Below are positions 21,099 to 36,570 of a DNA stretch of 64,000 bases, piece by piece (position 1 is the first letter of the stretch; the number at the start of each line of letters is the position of its first letter). Where the stretch lies: NCBI RefSeq assembly GCF_022539665.2, contig NC_081335.1, positions 806,001 through 870,000 of the forward strand, given 5' to 3'. The notes beneath the pieces are model-generated. The model saw only the letters and a list, made by a program, of their open reading frames with translations. It was not told the DNA's origin and made no database searches. This DNA is from Daphnia carinata. Its lineage: Eukaryota; Arthropoda; Branchiopoda; Diplostraca; Daphniidae. The position numbers and the translations under genes were made by a program.

Positions 21099-22843
21099 TC
21101 ACATGTGCTCTGGATGGTTGCGAATGCAATCGATCATCTGCTCCGGAGCAAGTTCGCCCAAACAAATTCGATGAATCGCGGTGAAGAGAGGGAATCTGCG
21201 AACAAAATCAACTATTTAGTTATTTGCTTGCCAAGGTATTTGAATCGTTTGCATACTTGTCCTCAATGCCTTTATTTTTCAGCATAAAGTTCACCTCCTC
21301 GGCAGTCGCGGGTCCCTGAAGTTGTTGTCCATTGAGCATTTCTTTCTCCAACTCAGCTATGCTCTGAATAGTCATAACATCGGCTTAATTGTCTTAATTC
21401 CATTTCACTTAAATGACGTAAATGCAGATGCAATGTCTAAGAATATCTAGACTTCCGTTCGGTGAAACTCAGCTACCTTCTTGGACTTTACAAATGCCTC
21501 TGAAACACGTCGGTTACGTCCACCGTAACAAGTTGTAATCAAATCTGCGACTCCACAGCTTTCAAAGAACGTTGATAGTTTGGAACCTGGGTAGAAAAGC
21601 TCCGCAAATTTTATCATCTCCATCAAACCCAAACGGATGACCGCTGCCTTCGTGTTGTCGCCGTAGCCCAAACCATCAACGAATCCGGCACCACAAGCCA
21701 CGATGTTCTGAAGATCACAATTGGAATTTAAAATACTAACCAACCATACTTTTCATTGCAATGTGTTACCTTCAAAGCACCGCACATTTCCACAGCTTCA
21801 ACGTCATTCACAACCACCACTCTGAAGTAGTGAGTTTGAATGATGTCGCGCAAAACATTTCCCTCCTCTTGCGATGCGGCTCCAATGGTTGTCTCGCAAA
21901 ACTTTTCGTCTGCTACTTCTGGGGCAAGATTGGCGCCCATTAAAACAGATATTGGGATGTTAAGCTTTGCATTGATGGCATGTGAAATCAACTCAATGCC
22001 ACCTCCTGGTACTGGCAAGAAACCCTAAGGTTAAAAGGAAAATTTTGTTTTGTTTACTTCTAATTAGTACATGTGCAAATAAGTTTACTTTGATTAGGGA
22101 TAGTCCAAAAGCATTAGCCTTGATCTTCCCTTCTAGTTGATCACAAATTCTTGTGATGAATTGATGAGGGATAACAAAGATCAAAATATCAGCATCTTTA
22201 GCTGCTTCAACTACATCAGGGATTGCAATCTAAGGAATAGAAACAGAATATCTATAACTTTCTTCACAAATGTTGTACACTTATAATGACCTTACAACAT
22301 TCTCAGGTAGTTTATGGTTGGGCAAGTATTTCACATTTTCATGGGTTTCATTGATAATTTCAGTTAGCTTTCGTCCATCGATCATTTCCTCAAAGACCCA
22401 CATGGACACTTGGCTTTCAAACTGGGCGCTGTGTTTCACAACATTGTGACCAATGATCTTTGCAATGGTTGATCCCCTACAAAGAAAATATTAAGCCAGA
22501 GTTTTAGATAGGCAAGTCAAATAACACTATTTTTGGTCAGATAGTAAAATATTGTTTCAAAGATTGTAAAAGGAAAACAACAAAGGAAATGTAGGCTAGG
22601 GGTCACCTTCAGCCAATGTGCTTTCTAAATTATGATCTATTTTTATATCAAGAAACAGCTGACCTATGTTTGCTGTTGAGACAAAACTTATAAACCAGTG
22701 AAATTTTATTTTAGCATACATATAAAAATAAAATGAAATTTTTACAATAAATAAAAGAAATGTGTTACAAACTTTAAATAGTAAAAAAAAATGAAATACC
22801 AATTTCCTGATCCCACAACACAGACTTTCTTCTTCAGGCTCAT
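21099..22843 (-). CDS. Gpdh1: NAD-dependent glycerol-3-phosphate dehydrogenase, cytosolic, 351 aa
   Basis: Minus-strand exons 22843-22800, 22476-22296, 22229-22089, 22024-21770, 21707-21477, 21363-21257 and 21195-21099 sum to 351 aa, the usual length of the family. The Rossmann dinucleotide-binding motif is at the N terminus ([15 protein letters not shown]). [18 protein letters not shown] and IFVIPHQF follow. The substrate-binding domain contains [20 protein letters not shown], whose lysine pair partner and Asn/Thr contact the substrate, and [18 protein letters not shown]. The enzyme interconverts dihydroxyacetone phosphate and glycerol-3-phosphate for the glycerophosphate shuttle and lipid synthesis. 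The single C-terminal exon ends HPEHM; Drosophila makes isoforms by alternative C-terminal exons, and none is visible here. Confidence 0.97.
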
Positions 22844-24687
22844 GTTGTCACGCGACGAATAGCAAAAACACACTGCACTAGGGCGGTAAAAGCTAGATGA
22901 CAAAAAACAGCGAATTGATCTAAACAAATGTAATCGAAAAAACATACCCAAAGTGCTAGTTACATAACATGATACATGAAAAATATAAAATATCTGTGTT
23001 AACGTATAAGTATAACTATGTGAAACCTTTTGCTTATTTGTGCGCTAACTGGCTCGTCTGCTGGTACGCTCCACACGAAGAAAGTTTTGATACTGCGAGC
23101 TAAACAGCTGTCCCCCTAGTCCATATATATGGAAGCGAAATTGTTTCTCCCGACTGTTCGAGGAAGGGAGAGTGGACTGAGAGACGAACGAGGGAGGCTA
23201 GCACTACGACTGGTTGTCAAGTTTTTCCGCTGAAATTCCAGGAAACTTCATTTGAATTTATAATAAGTGAAAGTGCACGGTGACTTGATGGGTGACTGTT
23301 AGAATTTTGATGCGCTAAAATATGACGTAATAAAAAAAATCCAACGTTTTATTTAGGCTTGACTGTGTCGTATCTCAAGCAAATAAGCATACCATCCAAA
23401 GATTGCTGTCTATGTTTGTCCACTCGGAATTTGGCTGATATTCCTAATATTACAATAGCAAAAAGTTCAGGATATTTTCATCGCGTATTTTGAGTCGATG
23501 GGAATATAGATTCGGCCTGTTAATTGAAACCGCTTGTATTTTCAGGAAATAAGGAGTCATCTTATCAAGGGATATACATGTGTGTTTTGACGTTTCTGAC
23601 CTCACTCCTCTTTCGGACTTGAAACTGTAGCCTGTGAAAATATCCTCTTGCCAGTTCTAAATCCTTTGATAAGGGCAACCTTCAAATAATCCCAACAAAA
23701 CATTACCCTAAATGTTAGGAAGAACAGCTTCGAAGACATTTGAAAAAGCGCAATAACGAGGGAGAGAGTCGAAAGAATATGGCGGTTAAAACTAGAAATG
23801 GCTTCCTCCGTTGCTGTCGTTATTTTTAGTCTGGTTTTTCTTCATCAAACTGTAAATTGAACGTCAGGCAATGCCCAGACAGTAAAGTACGATAGAATGG
23901 GCTTCGAGTAAAGGGGGAAAAGCTTTGCTAGCTCATACTGGAATTGGGTATTCAATTGAACAAACTACTTTCTTTTTCTTCCTTTTCTTTGAACTTTGAA
24001 TTGCCATTGCAGTTGATTTACACTAGGTGTTGTTATGCAGTTGGTTACACTAGGTGATGAACAATCAGACACCATACTATTATTTTTAAATGTTCGCTGA
24101 CCGAAAAGCTTAATTTTTGTGGGGCAGCGGAAATTAACATTATTTTGGTTTCTATTGTTCTCCTCGTCAGAGCGTCAGTAAAAGTAAGATTAATCTTTTG
24201 TACGGCTTTCGTTGTGCAATAGCCTGACTCCATCCGTAAGTGCTACATAGTACTTTGCATATTCCTAAGGATAGAAATAAAGTTAGATTGCCCAAAATTC
24301 TAGTCGACTGCTGACGTAAAAATGCAAAGGAAATTCGCGAAACGAGACTTGTGAGACCGAACCACTTTGTCCGAGGATTGTCTTACATCTCAATGAGTTT
24401 CTAGAGTGGCAGCAGGTTGTGATTGCGTATCAGTTGAGATGTATATTCATTTCCACACTGAGATCAAAAATGTAAAGAAATTAGAAATGTTAACTTTTAC
24501 AATGTTAAATGACATAATAACAATAGAACAAAATTCTTTGACGAATATCTTGATGGCTTGGTTATTTAGCTTTTTAGCAAAGTTTTAAAAAATGGCTTTT
24601 GAGTTCTTTAGAATTTTAAAAATTCACAAAAATACTGCACCTTGTCAAATAGGTTTGTAACAGTTGACTTGGGGTTAAGTTCATAGA
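22844..24687. other. Intergenic: Gpdh upstream region and SMUG1 3' end
   Basis: No convincing gene was found. A palindromic CCATATATATGG at about 23123-23134 could be a TATA box in either orientation. It is followed on the plus strand by a purine-rich stretch, and it lies about 280 bp upstream of the Gpdh start codon on the minus strand. Confidence 0.4.
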
Positions 24688-25887
24688 TTAGGTACACTGA
24701 TGCTGCTGATCTCCGCGAACAATATGAAGAATGTTCATTTCTTGCATGGATTTCAATACAGCTTCTTTCCAACCTTTGTTGGCAGATGGATTAATCGGAC
24801 TAGGATGTAGTATGCAGCCGATCTATTTATAAACGTTTATCATTATCTTTTGGCATTGTTCTTTCACAGGTTAATTTTTCATACCGTTACGTTTAGGGAG
24901 TGCTTCTTAACTGTCTCCCGTACACGATACTCAGCAAACTTCCCGATACCAATAACGATGTCCACTTTCAGAACAGTGATAATCTCGCCAAGTGATGTGT
25001 CACATAATTCCATGATTGCTTGGCGGTCCGATGACTTGTAAATTTTCAAAAACCATAAATGTAGCAATTCAATACCCACAGGTGCGTGCTAATGTAATGA
25101 TTATAGTACTTTCAGTTCAGGAGGAGTGATATTGCGGCCACTCGTGTGCATGAAGCTCAGTGGACAGTAGCTGTAAACAAAACAGTTTTTGAACATGTTT
25201 TCTGGAGTAAAGCAGATGTCTCGGAAGAAACCCCAAAAGCGCTGGCCGCTAACCTCGGTACGTGGACACTGAAAGCCTTGGACCTTCCGTTGGGGATGCT
25301 CTACAGGCGGATGACCAACCGTTCCGACAATTCCAAGCCAATCTTGAACCAATCTTGCAGCTCCAAATGGAATCTGAACATGAAATACAATAGCAATATA
25401 GTTACTAGTCTCAGGCTAAATAATAGAGAATGTAAATTGATAAATGCAACTACAGTTGAATTCCGTATGATAGAATGAGGTAATCATCAAATGATACTTA
25501 CAAATAGAACTGTAATAATAAAACAGTAATCACCCCAGTTTGAACCATGCCCCAAGGACCAGGATTCATCCCAACAAAAAGAATTTGTTTTTTGCTGTTT
25601 CCATATTTGGTAACAAATAGTCCATGTGTTTCCCAGGCATAATTCAATGGATTATACACATATGCCACAGGAGGACTAAACAACAGCCGATTTAGTTCAT
25701 TGCTTAGCCTGCTTTCGATATTCAGAATTTGTACAGCAATCGATGCCGTGGTGTTAAGTTGGCCTTGAGTTTCATCTACTCCATGTTTAACTTCGTTGGG
25801 TGTCATTCCAGTGGATGCATCTACATAAGTAGGAACAGTCAATGTTGAACTACTTGCTGTACTTGGTGTCACATTAAACAAATCCAT
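24688..25887 (-). CDS. SMUG1: Single-strand-selective monofunctional uracil-DNA glycosylase, 300 aa
   Basis: Minus-strand exons 25887-25534, 25373-25110, 25034-24885 and 24822-24688 sum to 300 aa. The first exon ends in the catalytic motif FVGMNPGPWGMVQTG, whose Asn is the key catalytic-site residue of the SMUG family. It is followed by IPFGAARLVQDWL, then the ECP-type motif (QCPRTEVSGQRFWGFFRD) and YCPLSFMHTSGRNITPPEL. The second active-site motif is LHPSPINPSANKGW in the last exon, with the HPSP loop that wedges into DNA. The enzyme removes uracil and 5-hydroxymethyluracil at the start of base excision repair. The N-terminal 40 or so residues are Ser/Thr-rich and variable. Many insects lack SMUG1-like enzymes in their known repair sets, so its presence here is useful. 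Confidence 0.95.
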
Positions 25888-26453
25888 TGGGTTAAATTGA
25901 AAGAGATAAGTTCAGTCGTGGCAAAAGTAAAAAAACTTGCATTTGTTTGTTTTGTCTTTTGGATAACCACTGTCAACGCCATCTAGTCACAAGGAGATCG
26001 ACTACTTGTGCCCACAAAGGCGTAGTGGAAAGCAAGATGAAACCACAAATCTAGACGGATACAATAAATAAATGGAATAAAGCAAGACAAGTTCTGGGCA
26101 ATCTTTTTTTCTTTTAATCGACAGACTGAGTAACCAAATGTAAAAGTAACATGGTAAACAAAAGACAGCATGCAATATTGGAGTTCTCACGAGACACACC
26201 AAGCATCATTAACAATATGATATAGTGTCAAACATCAGAGAAGAAGCACTCTCTGTTAACCAAAAAAAATAGACAAGAGAGACGTCAGCTAAGTTTCGTA
26301 GAATGTCCAGGACATGCATGATACAATGGGAAACCCAAAAGAATTCGAATGCTATTGCACAAATGTGGCTCGTCCAATTTTTAATTGATTGACGTTTCCA
26401 GCTTCAATGTAAAAATGGGAAGTTCCAGTGCCATTTTTTGAGTTTGGCTACTT
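25888..26453. other. Intergenic: SMUG1 upstream region and Medea 3' UTR
   Basis: These 566 bp are without a supported ORF. The short distance between two same-strand genes means the SMUG1 promoter must lie in or near the Medea 3' UTR. Confidence 0.5.
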
Positions 26454-29524
<3,071 letters not shown>

Positions 29525-29582
29525 AAGATTCGAACCCGTGAAATCAGCATGGCAGTCACTAACTGTGCCATAGCGCCATGCT
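29525..29582 (-). other. tRNA-like sequence (decayed)
   Basis: On the minus strand there is an A-box-like TATGGCACAGTTAGTGAC and a B-box-like GGGTTCGAATC about 32 nt apart. The stems pair poorly, so it is tRNA-derived, probably a SINE head. Confidence 0.4.
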
Positions 29583-29654
29583 ACATTTACTATATATACA
29601 TATAGGCTGCTTATTTAAATGGGTGACACCCACATCAAAATTTGGTTAGGATGT

Positions 29655-29725
29655 GCGGTCCTGGCACAATGGTTATCGCCCTCGCTTTGTATTCTGTTGT
29701 CCCCGGGTTCAAATCCCGCCACCGC
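29655..29725 (+). other. tRNA-like sequence with near-canonical length (71 nt)
   Basis: GCGGT at the 5' end pairs with ACCGC at the 3' end. The A-box-like region is TGGCACAATGGTTATCGC and the T arm is CGGG-TTCAAAT-CCCG. The anticodon stem does not pair, which argues for a pseudogene or SINE. A C/T-rich then A/G-rich tail follows to about 29990. Confidence 0.45.
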
Positions 29726-30525
29726 CAATTTCCCTCCATGCTCTCCTCCTCCACCACCTTCTCCTCCCTCCCACCCCTCCATGTCACCGTTCAAGAATCA
29801 ACTTCGGATTCGCAAGATTCTTCATCGGAATACGGAACTTTCAGCATCTTCATTACAACGGATTCTCAAGATTCATCTCATCGCAAGTTTCTACATCCTC
29901 ACTACAACGCTCAAGAAAGAAGAAAAATAAAAAAAGAAAAGAAGAAGAGAAGAAAAGAATAAAAAGAAAGAATAAGAAAGAAGAGCCATGCCTACTATAA
30001 AGGGGCTTAAAATGGCACAAAAAAAAACGATCTGTAGTACCGTTGTACATCATTGTCGATCTGTACACTACACGTTCAAGATCGACTCACACAACTGAGG
30101 TAGAGATGAGGTAAACGTAGTCTGTAGGTTGTTGGTAAGCCTCCCCATGGCCACTAGGTTCATGGATGCAGGCAGCTTATCATCGGGATATGTGACCCTC
30201 TTCGATACCAATGTTTTTGTTTACCTTACTGTTACGTTGAACTACTTGATATTATCGGTGGTTGCCATAATGCGGATAAAGCTGTTTAAAAAAACACCAT
30301 ATTTTCTAGTGACAGTAAGTGACATGATTCATGTAGGATAAAATAATTAGTTTGATAATTGTGTTGCATGAACAAATCAATAAAAGAATTATATTTCGTT
30401 TGGGTTCCAATTAAACCCACAAAAAGAATAAATTTTCAATTTAAAGGTTTGTCTTAAATATATGCTCTAATAAAAACCAACAAGTATGGATGGCAGAATA
30501 AACGAGAAGACCGGCATGAAGATTT

Positions 30526-33003
30526 TCACGACTCAAAGGTATCAGTTCTGTTAGAGACGGGTGGTTGAATCAATCGCGTATCTTTTTCTTGGATATCAGC
30601 ACCAAGTGGAAGGGCCCATTTTTGCCGTTCGCTCGATCCGAAAATAAGATAAATCAGAGCTCCAAATATATAGAGAGAACAACTGATGTAGAAAACTTTA
30701 GCCCATTCACTTGCTGATCCCTTCATTGAGAGATAAAAGTACTCATGACAATTTGAAAATTTGAAATATGAACTACATCCATTTTACCGATGGTGTCAGA
30801 TAAGCAATGACAACAGGAGAAACGAAGCCTGGAACAGTTCCTATCGTGCTGGCGATGCCCTTAAATGATGGTAATCAACATTCTATCATTTCTGATATTT
30901 TTAGCGTAATCAATGAGTAGTGGTTCTATGTTACCTGCAGAACTCCGGAATATTGAGGGGCTAGATCAATATTGGAGAACATAAAACCACCCATAATCGC
31001 TATTTCACTGCCTGCCTGGCTCAGGGCTAGCAAGAAAACGGCGATATAACGCCATTCGAATGTCAATTGGCATATGATAAAGAAACTGCAAGCCGGCAAA
31101 AGGAAGCCTGTTCCATACCAAAAAATCATTCAGTAAATGTTTGCCAATGCTTTATTGCAAAACAAACCAATCGTGTTGAAGATTTTTCTCAGCCACGTTA
31201 GTGAACATAGCTGTTTTCCACGACACCAATCGAAGAACTTTCCAGCTACGAGATGGACGACCAGAGCAGCAGCATATGGCATCGACGACAGTAGTCCGTT
31301 CTAGGGACAAATAAGTTGCATTAAAAACATTTCAAGTAGCTAATTGGAACCAATATGTCCATTACTTGCGTGATGTCGAACTTGAGAGCTTCTTTCATGA
31401 AGATGGGCAGGCCGGAGATGAGAGTGTAGAAGCCCCAGTTGAGACAAAATTGGCAGACATTAATGGTGTGTACGGGCACGGAGCTGAGAATGCATTTCCA
31501 AGGGATGCTGTTGTACTGTATTTCGATAAAATGTTCCATTAACTGGCTGGAAAATAGAACGACAAACAGGCATAATGTACCTTTTTGCCAGGTTGTTTCT
31601 TCAGGCAATATGGCTCCAAGAAGGTGAGCTCATCGTTGGTTATACGCGGATGAGTCTCTGGCGAGTCATGAACCAGGAAAATGGCCCCCACGACCCAAAT
31701 AACTCCCAGCAAACCTTATGTTCAAGAATCGATTAACTTGAGAAAATGTGGACGTAGACATTTTAGTGATATAACAAATAACAAACCAGACAGGTAGAAG
31801 ATGGAAGGCCATCCACCAGCGAAACCGTATTCACATAGGAAGCCTGACAGTGGAAAGGTGATGGAACTGCCTAACGTAAAACCAGCGAACGCCAGACCTA
31901 TCAACGTTCCTCGTTCGTCGGGTGCTGACCACCGAGAAAAGAGTGGCTGGATGGTCGGCAAAGCAAGACCCTTTTTTTTTTAAACAAAAAATCAATTTCA
32001 TAAGTTCATTTTCAAATAACAGAAAATGGGGTACAAAGGCAAGTAGAAAACTAATGCGATAGATTCATATTTACCGATGCTAAGCCAAGAGTGAGTCTCA
32101 AAAAGAAAAATAATCGACTCCATTGCGCCACAAATGGAGATAGCAGACTAATAACGCTCATGATCGACATTGCTAAAATCAGGCTAAAACGAATAGACAA
32201 TAAAATTAATCTTCAGAAGAGAAACATTATCCATTTAAATGATAATACAGATTCCTACATGGCTTTGCTACCAGCCATTCGATCGCTTAGCCATCCACCG
32301 AAGACTTGTGTAACCCAAAATCCATAGTAAAAAGCGCTCAGCATGCTGCCTTGTACTTCTTTGTTCCAATCGAGACCTTCTTCCTACGTACGCCAAATAC
32401 GAAACAAAAGAAAAAGTATTAACAAACATAGAACAGCATTCTGCTGCAATGTCGGTCATCGTCGTATTTGACTCAAAAACCGCAAAAATACGTAAGCAAT
32501 AAATAGCCGAAGGCGAATACGCCAGCTATAGCAATACAATAAAAATACTGTTTTCTTAAGATGCTCACCTCGTCGAAAATTTGCCGCAGGTCATCATCAA
32601 AAAAATCTTTTTGCTCTGCCGAGTCGTAGCCAGGACTGGAAACGAACGAAGTGGTGATGTCATCGCGAAAGCTGTCGTTGCTAATAGCGACAACGGTCGT
32701 ATCGTTAACATAACGGAGTTCACGTACCATACACACCAGAGCAAAACTCAGGTTGAGACGCATTAGGAAAAAGGTAAATGTGGCTGCCAAACACATTAAT
32801 GCGAGGTTTAGGCGACAACTTAGCCATAGTCTAGCGCGGCGTCTACGTAACGCTGCAAAGCAATGTCAAAACAGTCGATTGAAATCAATTTGAACTGTAA
32901 ATTCGATGATAAAAATTCAATTACGTGCCAATGACGATTCAGTCGGACAGCTGCTAGCAGTCGAAATCTTGCGTAAGGCCTCCATGTCTTCGTCGATGGC
33001 CAT
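30526..33003 (-). CDS. SLC17-family anion transporter (sialin / Na-phosphate cotransporter-like), 545 aa
   Basis: Minus-strand exons are 33003-32925, 32852-32569, 32383-32259, 32183-32075, 31970-31787, 31714-31581, 31515-31366, 31300-31168, 31107-30935, 30859-30788 and 30720-30526. They sum to 545 aa with all phases matching. This is a major-facilitator protein with about 12 hydrophobic segments. The first ends FFLMRLNLSFALVCMV, the family's helix 1. A large luminal loop follows with likely N-glycosylation sites (NDT, NDS). Further SLC17 motifs are FDEEEGLDWNKEVQGSMLSAFYYGFWVTQVFGG (broken here by an intron after FDE), RWSAPDERGTL, GLLGVIWV, HPRITNDELTFLE and LPIFMKEAL. The C terminus has WALPLGADIQEKD. 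Family members carry sialic acid, glutamate, nucleotides or phosphate; substrate cannot be told from the sequence. Confidence 0.93.
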
Positions 33004-35846
33004 GTTGTTAGTATAAAAGTTTTTGTGCTTGAACAAAACCTCGTATAAATAGTAGTGTAAACTGGAATAAAATTCTTCGACGATGTACAAATGACAATGT
33101 GCGTAAACGGGGCTGTTAACGTCTGCACTGGGAAGATTACGCACCTTGCGTTGTTGGAAGTTGGCCCAGCAATGATTGGGTAGAAGCAACTACAATGTCT
33201 GTTGCATTACCTGTCCTACCCCCTCTCTCGTAGAAATCGTGCAAAGGCTGGGTTATAACCAAACACGTATAAAAGGCATGAAATTCTCTGAACTGTCAAC
33301 GTCAATGGCCGCCAAGGCTGATCTGGATCTGGAATCTGGATGGAATTCTGAAGTCAATAAACTATTGAAATTTAAAAATGGTTTCCCACTAAACATTTTT
33401 TGCTGTTGACTAATACACCTCATTTAACTGTGTGTTTTGTTGGGTTTTTATCACATTTTTTGTTCACGTGTCCCTAGAGTATGATGAAATCCAACACGTG
33501 TAGTCCCTAGGTTGGAATCAGAAGAGGGAAGGGTAAGAAATAAATGAGTCACCCAAGATCATGACAAAGTTTGAAGGGAGAGGGGTAACAAATTTTATGC
33601 AAAATATTCCTGGGGGAATACGTTGTAAAACGTCAATCTACTGCAAAAAAAACCCAAGGGAAATGATTTTCTGGAAAACTCAAGACAAGAGGTAGGGTAC
33701 ACAAATGCAAAAGGCAAAACAATATGCAAATTTTAACATCATTAAAAAGGAGCCATAAAAGTTAATTCGAAGGTTAATCAACTACAATTAATAAAGGGGA
33801 CACTCACATTCTGCTCGGCTGGAATGTTCGGGGTAGGGGTTCGAATCCTAGCTTAGTCTAGAATTTTTTCTAGATAATTCTTTCCCATTTCCACTTTTAG
33901 TTTAACTAAGGCATAATGTGCAATTACACTTTACGAAAAAAGTGTTGCTTCACACCAATTTACGTTCGCCAACACCTATGGGCGGAGGGACTTACATTTA
34001 CCCGACTTTCAAATGCTTTCTCAAATCGGGAAATCCTTTATTGCAGTGTTAAAATTTCTAAAGGATAACCAGATTGAAAGCTGGCCTTCATATTGGAAGC
34101 AAACACATGCTGGCTCAAATGTGAGATGTGTTTGGTCTAGATAATTCCATCGTCGCGCGATCTTGGCCCACATTTCAACGAAACACACACACATGGGCAA
34201 GAAACGGGACACTATATGAAAATGCGTTTGACTTGAGAAGCCAGCCCAGTTTTGGTAATAAAGACTGTTACTGTTAGTACTAGTAGAACAGTTAGTAATG
34301 TGCCAGATGCCTAGACTTGGACGCTTTATGGTTTTTTATGTTGTTGTTTTATAGTTGAAGAGGAACGAGAGAGTTTAGGTTTTCGTTCACGACTATATGG
34401 GGTCATGGTGAAAGTGTCTGATGGATACAAACAGAAGAAGATGTGGGCTTTTGCCCTTAGTGTGTTCACGTACGTGCTTGCACGCGTCCTACATTGCAAC
34501 GTCACGAAGGACTAGGGCCAACGGAGAGCCACCCAGCAGAAAACACTTTCTCCTCCTCTCTTAAACTCCATCTTGCTTTTCTTTTTCATTTGATTAAAGA
34601 GTTTTCCTTTCAGCGTTGCCATGTAAAAGAAATCGTGTTCCATTCATGAATGACGTTATACGTAAAGCCATAAACTCGTGGACAGACTGTTGCTGTTAAT
34701 ATATACACGTAGTGAACACAGATGAAGAACGCGAGAAGGCGTGATTCATTCGAAAAACCTCCACTGGGGCCGACGTAGATGGTATTATTTTTTTGTTTTG
34801 TTTAAACCTGCAAGCTCGTATATGTACGTGCTCTTTTATCACATCATCTCCACCTCCCTTTTAGCTATAAAACACATTACTCGAGAGCGGGAAAATGAAA
34901 GTATAGAAAAGCAGCGTTAAACAAAAGAAGATGGCGGGCCCTGTGCACCATTAAGATGAATGGCCGCAACCATCCATCCTCATGAAGTGTGGATCACGGT
35001 AAAAACAGCCCATCACTTTCGGCCAGCCTATAGAGGCGACATTATTTATCAAAGAAAGAGGCCAGTTTTCTAAACTTCATTTAGATTTAAGCATTGGGCG
35101 TTGCAGATCGTCAATGTTACAGCCAGCAAGGCTCGCTCTAATTAGATGAACACACACACAGTAATCAAAAAGCTTGCGGCAAAGCTTTAAATTAATATAC
35201 GTAGATTAAATTTTAAGAAAAAGTCGGCCGTCATCTTTTTAAATTAAGAATAGTGGGAGTTTCGGTTACTACACATTTGCTCTTTGATTTTCGCGATTGC
35301 TGCAGAACGAATCAGCTAATGTGCTTGTTAGTGTCATCGCCCTTTGCAAAGAGAGTAGGTCAATGACTGATGCATATTCCGGATGCGGAATTGTTGCGCA
35401 TATCGCTATTGCGTTTAATTGTTGGCAAAACGGGACGAACTAAATTTAATTCTTAAAAAAAAAAATTGTTAATGACAGCGAATGATGTGTGCCATTTTAG
35501 CCTTTAACGATTAAGCGTCTGTGTGTGTCGATGAATCCGTTTAATCTTCCATGTGTGTGCCGGATGATGAGAACGTTCATCTCGTTTGTATTTGTGTGTG
35601 TAAACCATCAACACACAAACGTTGTTTATTCCCCCCTTTTTTTTCCTTATTTGTTTTGTTGTGGCTTTTTTCTGTATTTCTTCTTGGCTTAGTGTGTGCG
35701 AACGAAAATAAGAAGAAATGAGAAGAAAAAATAAATAAACAAAGAAAATCTGAAAAAGAGAGGGTGGGCGGGCGATGAAGAGAGGGAGAAACAAGTTTTG
35801 GGAACAGTTCAAAGTTTGAAGTTCCAAACAACCCTGCAGTAGGCAA
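33004..35846. other. Divergent intergenic region between the SLC17 gene and scabrous
   Basis: About 2.8 kb are without a supported gene. The left part should hold the SLC17 promoter and the right part the scabrous promoter. A lone B-box-like GGGGTTCGAATCC lies near 33837 without a matching A box. Confidence 0.5.
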
Positions 35847-35856
35847 AGTCAGTCGA
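35847..35856 (+). promoter_or_regulatory. Candidate initiator of scabrous
   Basis: AGTCAGTCGA contains the arthropod initiator core TCAGT, about 720 bp upstream of the scabrous start codon. The region after it is open for a long 5' UTR. No TATA box lies 30 bp upstream. A second TCAGT at about 35937 is an alternative. Confidence 0.25.
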
Positions 35857-36570
35857 GAAAGAGATCCTCGTTAGTGCTAGTGCTTCTTTCGTAACTCGTC
35901 AACGCGCGCTTTTCACTTGCAAGTCACACACCAGTTTCAGTTCTTCTTCCTCCCCCCCTTTTTTTTTTATTTTTATTGTTATTATTATTTATTTTCGGAA
36001 ACGTATTCATCACCCCAACGGTCAGTATTCTTTATCCCTGGACACTAGTTCAAGTTCTGTGAATCGCTAGTGTGTGTCTGTGTATCTGTGGTGTGTGTGT
36101 GGTCTTTTTGTCCAGTTTTAGTCAAAATCATTTCCCTTAAACGTTGATTCGATTGTGAGTGCAGCAAAGTTGGCTGAAGGACGAAGAGGAGCGCAAGGAA
36201 TTTTTTGGATTTCTTATCGTCTGTTATCGTAACTGGAGCAGCAGCAGCAAAAATACGGACAGCGTGAGAAAGTGAACGAGTAGCAACGAGTCGTGCTCAG
36301 CTGTTATAGGGGGTGGGGGGGTTGGGGGGGTGGGGGAAAGGGGATACGAAGAAAAGGCTCTGTCAGCAACTCAAGCGGTTCACGTTGTCGTGAATGTCTG
36401 GAACGGCATCGACGAAAAAAGCCAAAGAGGGAGAATCGAACCTTCACGCGGGAAATTCAATTGATTTTCGGGATAGTTTAACGTTTTCACGCTCTTCCGA
36501 GGAGGACACGCGACGGGTAGTTAACTAGAAAAGAATAAAGCCCGAGAAGAAGGGCAGACGATCTATCGTC

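Noticed and set aside
23798-23851. Signal-peptide-like MASSVAVVIFSLVFLHQT followed by GTAAAT
   Set aside because: The only nearby acceptor gives a stop after 15 codons. There is no further exon before SMUG1, and the evidence is too thin for a gene.
33837-33849. B-box-like GGGGTTCGAATCC
   Set aside because: No A box or tRNA stems at the correct distance, so it is not called as a tRNA.
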